A stretch of 64,000 nucleotides of DNA from Falsiroseomonas selenitidurans (GCF_012103215.1 NZ_JAAVNE010000012.1:62001-126000), one strand, 5' to 3'; positions 26,819-36,109 are shown, counted from the first letter of the stretch. Notes: generated from the sequence alone by a model not told the origin. Made by a program: numbers and translations.

Positions 26819-27664
26819 TCAGGCCGCCTCGTCGGCGATCCCGTTGCGGAGCACGCCGATGCCGGTGATCTCGACCTCCACCATATCGCCCGGCTTGAGC
26901 CAGAGCGGCGGCTTGCGCTTCGCCCCCACGCCACCCGGCGTGCCCGTGGCGATCACGTCCCCGGGCGAGAGGGGTGTGAAGGAGGAGCAGTAGGCAATGA
27001 TCCGCGGCACGTCGAAGATCATGTGGTCCAGCGTCGCCTCCTGCACCGTGGCGCCGTTGACGCGCGTGGTCAGGCGCAGCTTGTCGAGGTCGGGGATCTC
27101 ATCGGGGGTAACGAGCCAGGGGCCGAAGCCGCCGGTCTGCGGGAAGTTCTTGCCCGGCGTGAACTGGATCGTGTGGCGCTGCCAGTCGCGCACCGAGCCG
27201 TCATTGTAGCAGGCATAGCCAGCGACATGGGCCATCGCCGCCTCGGGCGCGATGTAGCGGCCGCCCTTGCCGATCACCACGGCCAGCTCGCCCTCATAGT
27301 CGAAGTCGGTCGAGACCCTGGGCCGCAGCAGATCCTGCCCATGCGCCGCCTGGCTGTCGGCGAAGCGCGTGAAGATGGTGGGGTTCTCGACGACATCGCG
27401 GCCGGTCTCGCGGCGATGCATCTCGTAGTTCAGCCCGACGCACAGGATCTTGCCCGGGTTCGGGATCACCGGCAGCAGGGCGACATCGGCGAAGGCGACG
27501 CGCTGGCCGGCCGCCTCGCAGGCACGGCCCAGATCGGCCAACGCATCGGCCGCGATCGCCGCCTTGAGGTCGGCATGCGCCGAGGCAGGGGCGAGGAGGA
27601 TGTGCTCGCCCTGCATCAGCCCGCAGGCCGGGCGGCCATCATGGAGGAACGAGACGAAGCGCAT
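26819..27664 (-). CDS. Fumarylacetoacetate hydrolase-family protein
   Basis: 281 aa. N-terminal small domain, then the FAH catalytic core: PGKILCVGLNYEMHRRETG (about 78-96), PTIFTRFADSQAAHGQDLLRP, DYEGELAVVIGKGGRYI with the metal-binding Glu/Asp, and FTPLSPGDVIATGTPGGVG near the C-terminus. The family hydrolyses C-C bonds of 2,4-diketo acids or acts as decarboxylase/isomerase in aromatic and carboxylate catabolism. It lies between the Bug protein and the small protein of the hydantoinase unit; probably a downstream catabolic step. Confidence 0.92.
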   Translation of the reverse strand: MRFVSFLHDGRPACGLMQGEHILLAPASAHADLKAAIAADALADLGRACEAAGQRVAFADVALLPVIPNPGKILCVGLNYEMHRRETGRDVVENPTIFTRFADSQAAHGQDLLRPRVSTDFDYEGELAVVIGKGGRYIAPEAAMAHVAGYACYNDGSVRDWQRHTIQFTPGKNFPQTGGFGPWLVTPDEIPDLDKLRLTTRVNGATVQEATLDHMIFDVPRIIAYCSSFTPLSPGDVIATGTPGGVGAKRKPPLWLKPGDMVEVEITGIGVLRNGIADEAA

Positions 27665-27688
27665 GCGGGTATCCTTGCCGGTTCAGGG

Positions 27689-28093
27689 TCAGGTGCAGAT
27701 CAGGCGATTGGGCGGGGGGCCGGCGGGCTCGAAGGATTCGAGCGTCGCGGTCAGGTCGGTGAGGAAGCGGTCCAGCGCGCCGGGCTCGATCCCCGCGGTC
27801 GGCAGATGCGCGAGCCAGGCGCGGAAGGGGCGCGCCGGGATGTCGCCGGCCTCGCGCTCCGCCTCGCGCGCATCCAGCAGCGCGGCCAGGGGCGCCAGGC
27901 CCTCCGCGGCATAGCGGCCGCGCATGTAGTCGAGGATGTCGGCCTCCATGTCGCGGGCGTTCATCGCGGGGATCAGGAAATGCCCCATGCAGGTGCAGCC
28001 CGCCGGATGCAGCGGGCGGGAGGAGACGGCGCGCCACAGCGCGGCAAGTCGCGCCGTCCGCTCCGCCAGGCTGTCCGTCTCCTGCGGCGCCAT
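27689..28093 (-). CDS. Hypothetical protein of the hydantoinase operon
   Basis: 134 aa, not recognised. Contains HPAGCTCMGHFLIP near residues 29-42 (Cys-x-Cys next to His), followed by a helical acidic region (ADILDYMRGRYAAEGLAPLAALL) and the C-terminus LICT. No signal peptide or TM. It sits 6 nt after the hyuB stop on the same strand, so it is surely co-transcribed. A small third subunit is a possibility, since related carboxylases of the acetone/acetophenone type have extra small subunits, but I see no sequence match to those. Confidence 0.7.
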   Translation of the reverse strand: MAPQETDSLAERTARLAALWRAVSSRPLHPAGCTCMGHFLIPAMNARDMEADILDYMRGRYAAEGLAPLAALLDAREAEREAGDIPARPFRAWLAHLPTAGIEPGALDRFLTDLTATLESFEPAGPPPNRLICT

Positions 28094-28099
28094 GGCGGC

Positions 28100-29917
28100 T
28101 CAGCCCGGGCTGACTTCGAGCTGCGGGCCGGCCTCATCCGCGGCCCCGGGCAGCGGCGGCGCAGCAATGTCGCTCTGCGCGCGCAGCCGGCGCGTCGCGG
28201 CCTCATCCACTGCGCCTGTGGCATCGAGCACCACGCGATAGGCGGAAAGGGCGATGGCGCGCGAGACATAGCCTTCCCGCACGTCGTGGGCGACGCGGGC
28301 GGGGTCGCGTTCCACCGGCGGGCCGAAGCCGCCGCCGCCGCCCGAGCGCATCATGTAGGCATCCCCGGCCTTGAGGCGCACGTTGAACACCTTCGCATTC
28401 GGGAATTCCGCCTGCCATTCGCCGCCGCGGCGCAGCCCGATGCCGTTGCCGGCCGCATCCTGCCCGCCATCCAGGCCCCAGGGCTTGCAATGCACGCGGT
28501 CGATGCGCGTGGTGAGCTGGAAGGGGGCGAGAGCCTGCACCACCTGCTCGCAGCCCAGGCCGCCGCGGAAGCGCCCGGCGCCGCCGCTGTCCTCGCGCAG
28601 CGCGTAGCGTTCGACCAGCACGGGATACTTCGCCTCAAGCTGCTCGGTCGGGCTGTTGTGGGTGTCGCCGTCATTGATGCAGACGGTGGCCGACATGCCG
28701 TCCTCCGTCGCCTTGGCACCCCAGCCGCCGCCGAGCGGGCCGATGCCGACGATGTAGAACTTGCCGTCGGCCGGGTTGATACCGTGGATGTTGGGGAACA
28801 CCAGGTCGGCATGGTGGCCGGCGGCGACGCGGCCCGGGATGGCCTTCGCCATCGCCTTGAAGATCGTGTCGATCACCGTCATCGGATAGGTCATCCACAC
28901 GCGCATCGGCGCGGGACGCTCGGCGCTGACCACCGTGCCCATCGGCATGATGACCTTGAGGTTGCGGAAGCTGCCCTCGTTCACCGGATAGTCGGTCGGC
29001 GTGGCGAGGCATTTGAACGCCACCTGCGCGCAGGCGATGCCGGTGGTCACACCGGAATTGTAGAAGCCGCGCACCTGCTTGGCGACCTCGGAGAGGTCGA
29101 TCGTCACCTCCTCGCCCCGCTTCTCGACGCGCACGCGGATCGGCACGGCCTCGCCGATCTCGAGCCCATCGTCATCCATGAAGCTCTCGGCCTCATAGAT
29201 GCCGTCGGGGATGTTCGCGGTGTTGGCGCGCGCCAGCGCCTCGGAATGGTCCATGATGACGGTGATGGAATCCCGCACCGCCTGCCAGCCATAGCGGGTG
29301 ACGAGCTCGAGGTAGCGGCGCTCGCCCGTCGTCACCGCCACGATCTGCGCGCGCAGATCGCCCATCGCCTTGTCGGCCAGGCGGACGTTCATCGCGATGA
29401 TGTCTACCAGGTCCTGGTTCACCTCGCCGCGCTTGCGGTACTTCACGATCGGGATCTGGATGCCCTCGGAGTAGATGTCCGTGGTCACCGTGCCGAGCGT
29501 GCCGCCGACATCGAGCCAATGCGCCATGCAGCAGGTGAAGCCGATCAGCGCGCCCCCGTGGAAGATCGGCATGGTGAAGGTGAAGTGGTTGAGGTGCGAG
29601 CCGGTGGTGTAGGCGTCGTTGGTGACGAGGATGTCGCCCTCATGGATGTTCTCGTAGCCGAAATGGCGGATCTTCGCCTTCACCGTCTCCGACATGCCGC
29701 GGATGAACATCGGCAGGCCGAGGCCGATGGAGACCGTCTCGCCCTCCTTCGTGAACAGGCCCACGGTGAAGTCCAGCGCCTCATAGATGATGAGGTTGTA
29801 GGCCGTGCGCATCAGGTTGGTCTTCATCTCCTCCGTCACGGCGATCAGGCCGCGGCGGACGATCTCGACCGTGACGGCATCCACCTTCGCGGCGGAGGTC
29901 GAAAGGATGTCGGTCAT
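28100..29917 (-). CDS. hyuB: Hydantoinase B / oxoprolinase-family subunit
   Basis: 605 aa. Opens AKVDAVTVEIVRRGLIAVTEEMKTNLMRTAYN, then DFTVGLFTKEGETVSIGLGLPMFIRGM and HEGDILVTNDAYTTGSHLNHFTFTMPIF, all hallmarks of HyuB/oxoprolinase C-terminal half. The C-terminal part has YALREDSGGAGRFRGGLG and GGGGGFGPPVERDP. With HyuA it forms an ATP-dependent amidohydrolase or carboxylase (hydantoins, 5-oxoproline, ketones). The start overlaps the hyuA stop (ATGA). Substrate not predictable. Confidence 0.94.
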   Translation of the reverse strand: MTDILSTSAAKVDAVTVEIVRRGLIAVTEEMKTNLMRTAYNLIIYEALDFTVGLFTKEGETVSIGLGLPMFIRGMSETVKAKIRHFGYENIHEGDILVTNDAYTTGSHLNHFTFTMPIFHGGALIGFTCCMAHWLDVGGTLGTVTTDIYSEGIQIPIVKYRKRGEVNQDLVDIIAMNVRLADKAMGDLRAQIVAVTTGERRYLELVTRYGWQAVRDSITVIMDHSEALARANTANIPDGIYEAESFMDDDGLEIGEAVPIRVRVEKRGEEVTIDLSEVAKQVRGFYNSGVTTGIACAQVAFKCLATPTDYPVNEGSFRNLKVIMPMGTVVSAERPAPMRVWMTYPMTVIDTIFKAMAKAIPGRVAAGHHADLVFPNIHGINPADGKFYIVGIGPLGGGWGAKATEDGMSATVCINDGDTHNSPTEQLEAKYPVLVERYALREDSGGAGRFRGGLGCEQVVQALAPFQLTTRIDRVHCKPWGLDGGQDAAGNGIGLRRGGEWQAEFPNAKVFNVRLKAGDAYMMRSGGGGGFGPPVERDPARVAHDVREGYVSRAIALSAYRVVLDATGAVDEAATRRLRAQSDIAAPPLPGAADEAGPQLEVSPG

Positions 29918-32001
29918 CGCGCGTCACTCCCGATGGCGATGAGAAGGTTGCCGGCGGCATCGACCTCCAGCGTATCGCCGGGCTGCAGCACGGTGGTGGA
30001 GGCGTGCTCCTCGATCAGGGCGGGGCCGGCGAGGCGGTTGCCGGCCTTCAGCCGATCCCGCGCATAGACCGGGGTGTCCATCAGCCGGCCGAAATAGGCA
30101 GGTTTGCGGCGCATCAGCGCCTCGGGCTCCGGCACCGGCCCGCCGGCGGGCACGGTGTGGCGCGGCGGCTTGCGCATGATGCCGGAGACGGTGGCGCGGA
30201 GCGAGACCAGCTCCGCCGGTTCGCCCGGCGCGCTGGTGCCGTAGCGCAGCTGGTGCTGGGCGTCGAAATGGCGCTTGATCGCCGCGCGGTCGCCCCCGCC
30301 GAACACGTCGCGCGGCAGCTCCACCGTCACCGCATGTTCCTGGCCGACATAGCGCATGTCTGCGGCGCGCTCGATCTCGATGCGCTCGGGGCGCACCGCC
30401 GAGCCCTCGATCGCCGCGCGGCCCTCCTCCTCCATCGCCAGATAGAGGCCCTCGATCTCGGCGAAATCGGCCGTGGCCAGGCGGCGGAAGCAGGAGCGGA
30501 CGTAGTCGTAGCGCAGATCGGAGAACAGCATGCCATAGGCCGAGAAATAGCCGGGCGCGTAGGGAATCATGACGCGGCGGATCCCGATCTCGCGCGCGAT
30601 GGCCGAGGCGTGCAGCGGCCCCGCGCCGCCGTAGACCGCCATGGTGAAGCCGCCGACATCGAGCCCACGCTCGGTCGTCACCGCCTTCACGGCGTAGGAC
30701 ATGGTGGTGACGGCGATGCGCAGGATGCCGTCGGCTGCGGCCAGCACCTCCATGCCGAGCGGGCCGGCGATCCTCTCCTGCATGGCGCGCGCCGCACCAG
30801 CGAGATCGAGGGCCATCGTGCCGCCGAGGAAGTGGTCCGGGTCGAGCCGGCCGAGGAGAAGGTTCGCATCCGTCACGGTCGGCTCCGTGCCGCCGCGCCC
30901 GTAGCAGACCGGCCCCGGCATGGAGCCCGCGCTCTGCGGCCCGACGCGCAGCGCATTGCCCTGTTCGAGCCGCGCGATGGAGCCGCCCCCGGTGCCGACC
31001 TCGAAGATGTCCGTCATCGGGATCTGGATCGGCAGCGCCTGGTCATAGCCGCCAAGGAGCGCGGAGCCGGTGGTCAGCGGCTTGCCCTGGTAGATGACCC
31101 CGGCCTTCGCCGTGGTGCCGCCCATGTCGAAGGCAATGGCATCCTTCAGGCCCAGCCCCTCGCAGATCGCCTGGGTGCCGATCACGCCTGCCGCCGGCCC
31201 GCTCTCCAGCATGCGGACGCAGTCACGCCGGGCGTGCTCCACCGGGAACAGGCCGCCGGTGGATTGCACGACGAAGAAGGCGCCGTCGAAATTGTACCGG
31301 GCCAGATGCTCGGAAAGCTCGCCCAGATAGGTTGCGACCCGCGGTCCGACATAGGCGTTGGCCGCGACCGTGGAGACGCGCTCGAACTCGCGATACTCCT
31401 GCGACAATTCGTGGGAGGCGGTGACAAAGGCGCCCGGCAGTTCCTCCTGCACGATCTGCTTGACCCGAACCTCATGAGCGGGGTTGCGATAGGAGTGCAG
31501 CAGGAGGATCGCGACCGCCTCCACCTGGCCCGGCTCCAGGGAACGCAACACGCCGCGCAGGTGGTCCTCGTCCAGCGGCTTGTGGACCGCCCCGCTCGCG
31601 AGCAGCCGCTCATGCACCTCGAAGCGCGAGGAGCGGTCGACCAGCGGCACGTGCTTCCTGAAGAAGAGGTTGTAGGCGTCGGGGCGGTTGACGCGGCCGA
31701 TCTCGTAGATGTCGCGAAAGCCCTCGGTGACCAGCAGCACGGTCCTGGCACCGGTGCGCTCCAGCAGCGTGTTGATGGCGATGGTGGAGCCATGCAGGAA
31801 CAGATGCGCGTCGGCGAAGGCCACGCCGGCGATGTCCACCGTGTCCTGGATGCCGTCCACCAGTCGGCCATGCGTGGTCAACGCCTTGCCGAAGCGCAAC
31901 TCGCCAGCGGCCTCGTCGAAGGCGGCGAGGTCGGTGAAGGTGCCGCCGATATCGACCGCGATGCGCAGGCGCGCGCGGGTCTTCGCATGGTCGAGGGGCA
32001 T
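29914..32001 (-). CDS. hyuA: Hydantoinase A / oxoprolinase-family subunit
   Basis: 695 aa from ATG 32001 (MPLDHAKTRARLRIAVDIGG). N-terminal ATPase signature VDIGGTFTDLAAFD (about 15-28), FLHGSTIAINTLLERTGARTVLLVTEGFRDIYEIGR, central GGTTAKAGVIYQGKPL, GTGGGSIA, and the C-terminal VYGGAGPLHASAIAREIGI. Upstream in-frame codons lie in the regulatory gap and are not family-like, so they are excluded. First gene of the unit hyuA-hyuB-hyp-FAH-Bug, divergent from the IclR regulator. Confidence 0.94.
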   Translation of the reverse strand: MPLDHAKTRARLRIAVDIGGTFTDLAAFDEAAGELRFGKALTTHGRLVDGIQDTVDIAGVAFADAHLFLHGSTIAINTLLERTGARTVLLVTEGFRDIYEIGRVNRPDAYNLFFRKHVPLVDRSSRFEVHERLLASGAVHKPLDEDHLRGVLRSLEPGQVEAVAILLLHSYRNPAHEVRVKQIVQEELPGAFVTASHELSQEYREFERVSTVAANAYVGPRVATYLGELSEHLARYNFDGAFFVVQSTGGLFPVEHARRDCVRMLESGPAAGVIGTQAICEGLGLKDAIAFDMGGTTAKAGVIYQGKPLTTGSALLGGYDQALPIQIPMTDIFEVGTGGGSIARLEQGNALRVGPQSAGSMPGPVCYGRGGTEPTVTDANLLLGRLDPDHFLGGTMALDLAGAARAMQERIAGPLGMEVLAAADGILRIAVTTMSYAVKAVTTERGLDVGGFTMAVYGGAGPLHASAIAREIGIRRVMIPYAPGYFSAYGMLFSDLRYDYVRSCFRRLATADFAEIEGLYLAMEEEGRAAIEGSAVRPERIEIERAADMRYVGQEHAVTVELPRDVFGGGDRAAIKRHFDAQHQLRYGTSAPGEPAELVSLRATVSGIMRKPPRHTVPAGGPVPEPEALMRRKPAYFGRLMDTPVYARDRLKAGNRLAGPALIEEHASTTVLQPGDTLEVDAAGNLLIAIGSDAR

Positions 32002-32032
32002 TGGTGGCGCGTCCTCCTGAGTCGCTTGACTA

Positions 32033-32059
32033 TTCTTCGGATTGCGAAGAAAACTTCGC
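32033..32059. promoter_or_regulatory. Overlapping perfect palindromes, probable IclR operator
   Basis: Two overlapping dyads lie in the 125-bp divergent gap: TTCTTCG-GATTG-CGAAGAA (32033-32051, 7-bp arms) and GCGAAG-AAAA-CTTCGC (32044-32059, 6-bp arms). Further GCGAAGG/TTTCGGA motifs occur at about 32110-32127. The site is 32 nt upstream of the hyuA start and 68 nt upstream of the regulator start. Palindromes of this size fit an IclR dimer or tetramer. Confidence 0.6.
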
Positions 32060-32126
32060 CATTCGCGTTCGTCGTGTAACGACGCGCTTCCGCCGCTGTC
32101 AACAGGAATTGCGAAGGATCTTTCGG

Positions 32127-32933
32127 ATGTCGAAATCCGCCGAAGGCGATGCAGCCGGCGCAAAGGACAAGAACCTCGTCCACTCGCTCGCGAAGGGCTT
32201 CCGCGTGCTGGAGACCTTCACGGCCGAGGAGCCGGACCTGCTGCAGAGCGAAATCGCGCGACGTGCCGGCCTGGATGACGGCACGACCTTCCGGATGCTG
32301 AACACGCTCGTCTCGCTCGGCTACGTCGCGAAGGTGCCGGGGACGCGGCGCTTCCGCCTGACGCTCAAGCCGCTCGAGCTCGGCTTCAACGCGATCGCAC
32401 GCACCGCCCTTCGTGACCTCGCCCGCCCCGCGCTCCGCAGCCTCGTCGGCGAGGTGAACGAGGCGGCCAGCCTCGGCGTCCTCGACGGTGCGGACATCGT
32501 CTATGTCGAGCGTGCGCAGGCCGGGCTCGTCCGAATGGGCGTGGATATCCGCGTGGGTTCACGCATCCATGCTGCTGCATCGGCGATCGGGCACGCGGTG
32601 CTGGCCTTCCTCCCCGAGGAGGAGTTGGAGAACGTCTTGCGCGCCAGTCGCTTCGACCGCACCGGGCCTGGCGTACCGCAATCACCGGACGCGCTGCGCG
32701 CCCGCCTCGCGCAGGTGCGGCGCGAGGGAGTCGCGCTGATCGACTGGGCGAGCGTGAATGGCCTGCGGGTCCTCGCGGTCCCGGTGCTGGATGGAAGCCG
32801 CCACGCCATCGCGGCGCTCAGTGTCGCTGCGCCCGCCATGCGCCTGTCGGCCGACGAGTTCGTGGCGGCGGTGCGCGTCCCGCTCCTCGCGAAGGCGGGT
32901 GAACTGGGACTTGCCCTCGCCGCCGCGGGCTGA
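32127..32933 (+). CDS. IclR-family transcriptional regulator
   Basis: 268 aa. Winged HTH at about 14-80 (SLAKGFRVLETFTAEEPDLLQSEIARRAGLDDGTTFRMLNTLVSLGY), effector-binding domain at about 95-265 (EAASLGVLDGADIVYVERAQ, RIHAAASAIGHAVLAFLPEEEL, REGVALIDWASVNGLRVLAVPVLDG). ATG 32127 is preceded by GAAGGA. Divergent from hyuA with palindromes between, so it most likely controls the hydantoinase operon in response to a pathway intermediate, and itself. Confidence 0.93.
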   Translation: MSKSAEGDAAGAKDKNLVHSLAKGFRVLETFTAEEPDLLQSEIARRAGLDDGTTFRMLNTLVSLGYVAKVPGTRRFRLTLKPLELGFNAIARTALRDLARPALRSLVGEVNEAASLGVLDGADIVYVERAQAGLVRMGVDIRVGSRIHAAASAIGHAVLAFLPEEELENVLRASRFDRTGPGVPQSPDALRARLAQVRREGVALIDWASVNGLRVLAVPVLDGSRHAIAALSVAAPAMRLSADEFVAAVRVPLLAKAGELGLALAAAG

Positions 32934-33431
32934 CCCCGGCAGTTGTCCGCTGTCGCGCCAGCAAGCGGCTGCGACAATTCGAAACCAGGGGCACGTTCTC
33001 TGCCGGTTTCCACCCAGGCCATCGCCGCCAGACGCACAGGGCGGGGGTGGCCAGATTTGAGCGGCGTTGGGGCAGGCGGGACGCCTGCCGCGCGTCATCG
33101 ATGAAGGCCCGGGGCCGGTGGTGGCCGGACGTGACTCCGCACGGAACCGGTGCGCCCCATGCACAGGCGGCTTGTCATCCCCGGCGGGTGCGGCCTCCTC
33201 GGCCTGTTCCTGCGGCTCGGGCGGCTCCGGGGCGGTGACGTCGCCGGCGTGGCGGCGGGGGCCCGGGGCGTCATCCCGGCCTGGTTCGCCGTTGCCCTGG
33301 CCGGCCCATGGGTCGGCGTCGACAGGGCCGGCGCGACGGTTGCCCAGGAGTTGCCGGTCCCGCGCGCGGTCGTTACTCTGCCGATCGCGCTGGCGGCATT
33401 GCTCGCTTGGCAATTGGCAAGGTTCCGACCC
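32934..33431 (+). other. Intergenic stretch before the KefB-like gene
   Basis: 498 bp without a gene I can support. The antiporter frame stays open upstream to a GTG at 33150 and would encode two hydrophobic stretches (AWFAVALAGPWVGV; LPIALAALLAWQLA). Family members start later, so I treat this as untranslated or spurious. No clear promoter or hairpin seen. Confidence 0.5.
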
Positions 33432-35216
33432 ATGGCCGCGCAAGGCGTCTCCCATGCCGCAGAGGCTGCCGCGCATGGCGCCTTCGATCTCCTGCCCATC
33501 GTGGTGCTGCTCGCGGCGGCGGTGGTCGCCGTGCCGGCCTTCCGGCGGGCGGGGCTCGGCTCGGTGCTGGGCTACCTCGCTGCCGGCCTCGCGATCGGCC
33601 CCTATGGCCTCGGCTTCTTCCACGATGCGCAGTCCATCATCCATGTGGCCGAGCTGGGCGTGGTGCTCTTCCTGTTCGTGATTGGGCTGGAGATGCAGCC
33701 CTCGCGGCTCTGGGCCATGCGGGGCGAGATCTTCGGGCTCGGCCTGCTGCAGGTCACCCTGGCGATCGCCGCGCTGATCACCGTCGGCCTGGCCCTCGGC
33801 TATCCGACGGCGGCGAGCTTCGTGGCGGGCACCGGCTTCGTGCTGACCTCGACCGCGATCGTGATGCAGGTGCTGCAGGAACGTGGGGCGATGGGGCTGC
33901 CCAAGGGGCGGCGGATCGTCGCCATCCTGCTGCTGGAGGACATGGCGATCGTGCCGCTGCTCGCCCTGGTCGCGTTTCTCGCCCCCGGCGGGGCCGATGC
34001 GTCGGCGGCAGACCGGCTGCTGGGCGTGGCCATCGGCCTCGGCGCCGTTGCGGTGCTGGTGCTGGCCGGGCGCTATCTGCTCGACCCGATGTTCCGCCTG
34101 CTCGCGCGCTTCGGCGCGCGTGAGGTGATGACGGCGGCGGCACTGCTGGTGGTGCTGGGGGCCGCGATGCTGATGCAGGCAGGCGGGCTCTCCATGGCCA
34201 TGGGCGCCTTCCTCGCCGGCGTGCTGCTGTCGGAATCCTCCTTCCGGCATCAGTTGGAGGCGGATGTCGAACCCTTTCGCGGCCTGCTGCTGGGACTGTT
34301 CTTCCTCGGCGTCGGCATGGCGCTGGACCTCGCGATCATCGCCGCCAACTGGGTCGTGGTCGCCATCTCCGTCCCGGCCTTCATGATCCTGAAGATGGCC
34401 GTGATCTACGCCGTGGCGCGCCTGCTGAAGGCGCCGCAAGCGGAGGCGCTGGAGCGCATGGTGATGATGGCGCAGGGCGGCGAGTTCGCCTTCGTGCTCT
34501 ACGCCTCGGCCACGCAGGTCGGGATCCTCACCGCGGCGTGGCATGCGACGCTGACGGCGATCATCATCTGCTCGATGGTGCTGACGCCGCTGATGATGAT
34601 CCTGCACGACCGGCTCGCGCCGAAGCCCGCGCCGTCGCTGGACGGCGTGGAAGCGGCCAAGGGCCTGTCCGGCCGCGTGCTGCTGATCGGGTTCGGCCGC
34701 GTCGGCCAGATCGTCAGCCAGCCGCTCCTCGCGCGCGGCTACAGCCTCTCGATCATCGAGACGGATCCACAGGCGATCCGCGATGCCGGGGCGTTCGGCT
34801 TCAAGGTCTGGTACGGCGACGGATCCCGGCTCGACATCCTGCACGCGGCGGGCGCCGCCGAGGCAAGCCTCATCATCGCCGCCGCCGATGATGCGGAGGC
34901 CGTCACCCGCATCGTCGCGCTGGCGCGGCACGCATTTCCCGCCGTCCCCGTGCTGGCCCGCGCGGCCGACCGGGAACATGCGCTCGCTCTCGTCGCGGCG
35001 GGGGCCGCGTATCAGATCCGCGAGACCTTCGAAAGCGCCATGGCGCTGGGGCGCGAAGCCCTGCTGCGACTGGGCGACGCGCCCGAGGCGGCGGAGGAGG
35101 TGATGCGCAGCATCCGGCATCGCGACGCCGAGCGATTCGCCCTCGAGACCGCGGGCGGCATCGATGCGGGCCGGTCCCTGATCCACGGCAATGCCGGGCG
35201 GGCGGAAGCCGACTGA
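33432..35216 (+). CDS. CPA2-family K+/H+ antiporter with RCK domain (KefB/KefC-like)
   Basis: 594 aa. About 12 TMs (residues 15-400), with LGSVLGYLAAGLAIGPYGLG, HVAELGVVLFLFVIGLEMQPSRLW and TGFVLTSTAIVMQVLQE typical of Kef proteins, then a cytoplasmic RCK-N domain from about 413 (GRVLLIGFGRVGQIV ... GFKVWYGDGSRLDIL). It should exchange K+ for H+ under nucleotide or thiol control. ATG 33432 (MAAQGVSHAAEAAAHGAFDLLP) is chosen because Kef-like proteins begin right before the first TM; AAGG lies about 10 nt upstream. Stands alone; no KefF/G partner nearby. Confidence 0.9.
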   Translation: MAAQGVSHAAEAAAHGAFDLLPIVVLLAAAVVAVPAFRRAGLGSVLGYLAAGLAIGPYGLGFFHDAQSIIHVAELGVVLFLFVIGLEMQPSRLWAMRGEIFGLGLLQVTLAIAALITVGLALGYPTAASFVAGTGFVLTSTAIVMQVLQERGAMGLPKGRRIVAILLLEDMAIVPLLALVAFLAPGGADASAADRLLGVAIGLGAVAVLVLAGRYLLDPMFRLLARFGAREVMTAAALLVVLGAAMLMQAGGLSMAMGAFLAGVLLSESSFRHQLEADVEPFRGLLLGLFFLGVGMALDLAIIAANWVVVAISVPAFMILKMAVIYAVARLLKAPQAEALERMVMMAQGGEFAFVLYASATQVGILTAAWHATLTAIIICSMVLTPLMMILHDRLAPKPAPSLDGVEAAKGLSGRVLLIGFGRVGQIVSQPLLARGYSLSIIETDPQAIRDAGAFGFKVWYGDGSRLDILHAAGAAEASLIIAAADDAEAVTRIVALARHAFPAVPVLARAADREHALALVAAGAAYQIRETFESAMALGREALLRLGDAPEAAEEVMRSIRHRDAERFALETAGGIDAGRSLIHGNAGRAEAD

Positions 35217-35296
35217 CCCGGCTGCCGCGCCGGCGCGGCAGGTCGCGATCCGCCCGGCCCGTCACCAGGGCACCGCACGCCCCGTGCCGAACCGGC

Positions 35297-35716
35297 TCAA
35301 TCGGCGTTCGCCCCGTCGGGCGCTGCCTCCCCGGTCTCGGCTTCCTCGGGGCGCTGCGCGGCCCAGGCCAGCAGGGAATCCAGGGCTGGGCACAGCGCCT
35401 GTCCCCAGGGGGTGAGGCTGTATTCGACCCGCGGCGGTACCTCGTGATGCGCGACACGGTGCACGATGCCGTCGCGCTCCAGCGCCCTGAGCTGCTGGAT
35501 CAGCATCTTCTGGGTCACCCCCGGAATGGCGCGTTCCAGTTCGGAGAAGCGACGCGCCTTGCCACCGAAGAGGTGAAACAGGATCAGCAGCTTCCAGCGC
35601 CCCTCGAGGAACCCGATGGCCTGTTCGACGCCCGATGCGGCGGAAAGCGGGGTATGGCCGCGATCCGCGCGATCGGGATGGTAGCTTACTTTTTTGTGTG
35701 TACTTGCCATAACCAT
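35297..35716 (-). CDS. HxlR-family transcriptional regulator
   Basis: 139 aa. Single winged-helix domain: GVEQAIGFLEGRWKLLILFHLFGGKARRFSELERAIPGVTQKMLIQQLRALERDGIV, then EVPPRVEYSLTPWGQAL, all HxlR hallmarks. HxlR proteins often sense electrophiles or redox stress and control divergent oxidoreductases. It is divergent (75 bp) from the NTF2-like/SDR pair, its likely target. The first codons lie in a locally AT-rich patch with TTACTT and GTACTT motifs that could be an operator. Start 35716 (MVMAS) or 35710 (MASTH). Confidence 0.9.
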   Translation of the reverse strand: MVMASTHKKVSYHPDRADRGHTPLSAASGVEQAIGFLEGRWKLLILFHLFGGKARRFSELERAIPGVTQKMLIQQLRALERDGIVHRVAHHEVPPRVEYSLTPWGQALCPALDSLLAWAAQRPEEAETGEAAPDGANAD

Positions 35717-35791
35717 ATCTTCGTCGCACCTCTGTCCCGATGCAAGCCCGTCGGCCCCGCCCCGGGGCGACGACAGCCAGAGGAACCCGCC

Positions 35792-36109
35792 ATGTCACCT
35801 GACCTGCCCCCGCCGGTTGCCCGGTTTTTCGCCGCCGACAAGGCCGCCAGCCTCCGCGACTGCTTCGCGCCTGACGCGACCGTGCGTGACGAAGGCCGCA
35901 GCATGGCCGGGCTTCCGGCCATCGAGGCCTGGCACGCCGAGGCGCAGGCGAAGTACCGGCACACCCATGAACCGCTGCGCGTGCAGGCCCGCGATGGCCG
36001 GCTGGTGGTGACCAGCCTGGTCACCGGCCAGTTCCCCGGCAGCCCGGCCGAGATCGACTTCGCCTTCCGGCTGCGCGACGGCCTCATCGTCGATCTGGAG
36101 GCCGCGTGA
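35792..36109 (+). CDS. SnoaL/NTF2-like protein
   Basis: 105 aa. Typical SnoaL-like cone: [46 protein letters not shown], ending [16 protein letters not shown]. Such small proteins are isomerases, hydratases or orphan binding folds. RBS AGAGGAA precedes ATG 35792. The stop overlaps the start of the SDR, so the two are co-translated. Function unknown beyond fold. Confidence 0.85.
   Translation: MSPDLPPPVARFFAADKAASLRDCFAPDATVRDEGRSMAGLPAIEAWHAEAQAKYRHTHEPLRVQARDGRLVVTSLVTGQFPGSPAEIDFAFRLRDGLIVDLEAA

Noticed and set aside
26441..30067. A 1208-codon open frame on the plus strand, antisense to hyuB, the FAH and Bug genes
   Set aside because: It is a high-GC shadow frame: rich in Arg, His, Gly and Gln, with no domain motifs, opposite well-recognised genes.
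32002..32163. N-terminal extension of HyuA to 32163
   Set aside because: It would cross the palindromic operator and the IclR start, and its sequence is not protein-like.
33150..33431. N-terminal extension of the KefB-like antiporter from GTG 33150
   Set aside because: The extra 94 residues have no counterpart in the family and the ATG at 33432 places the first TM correctly.
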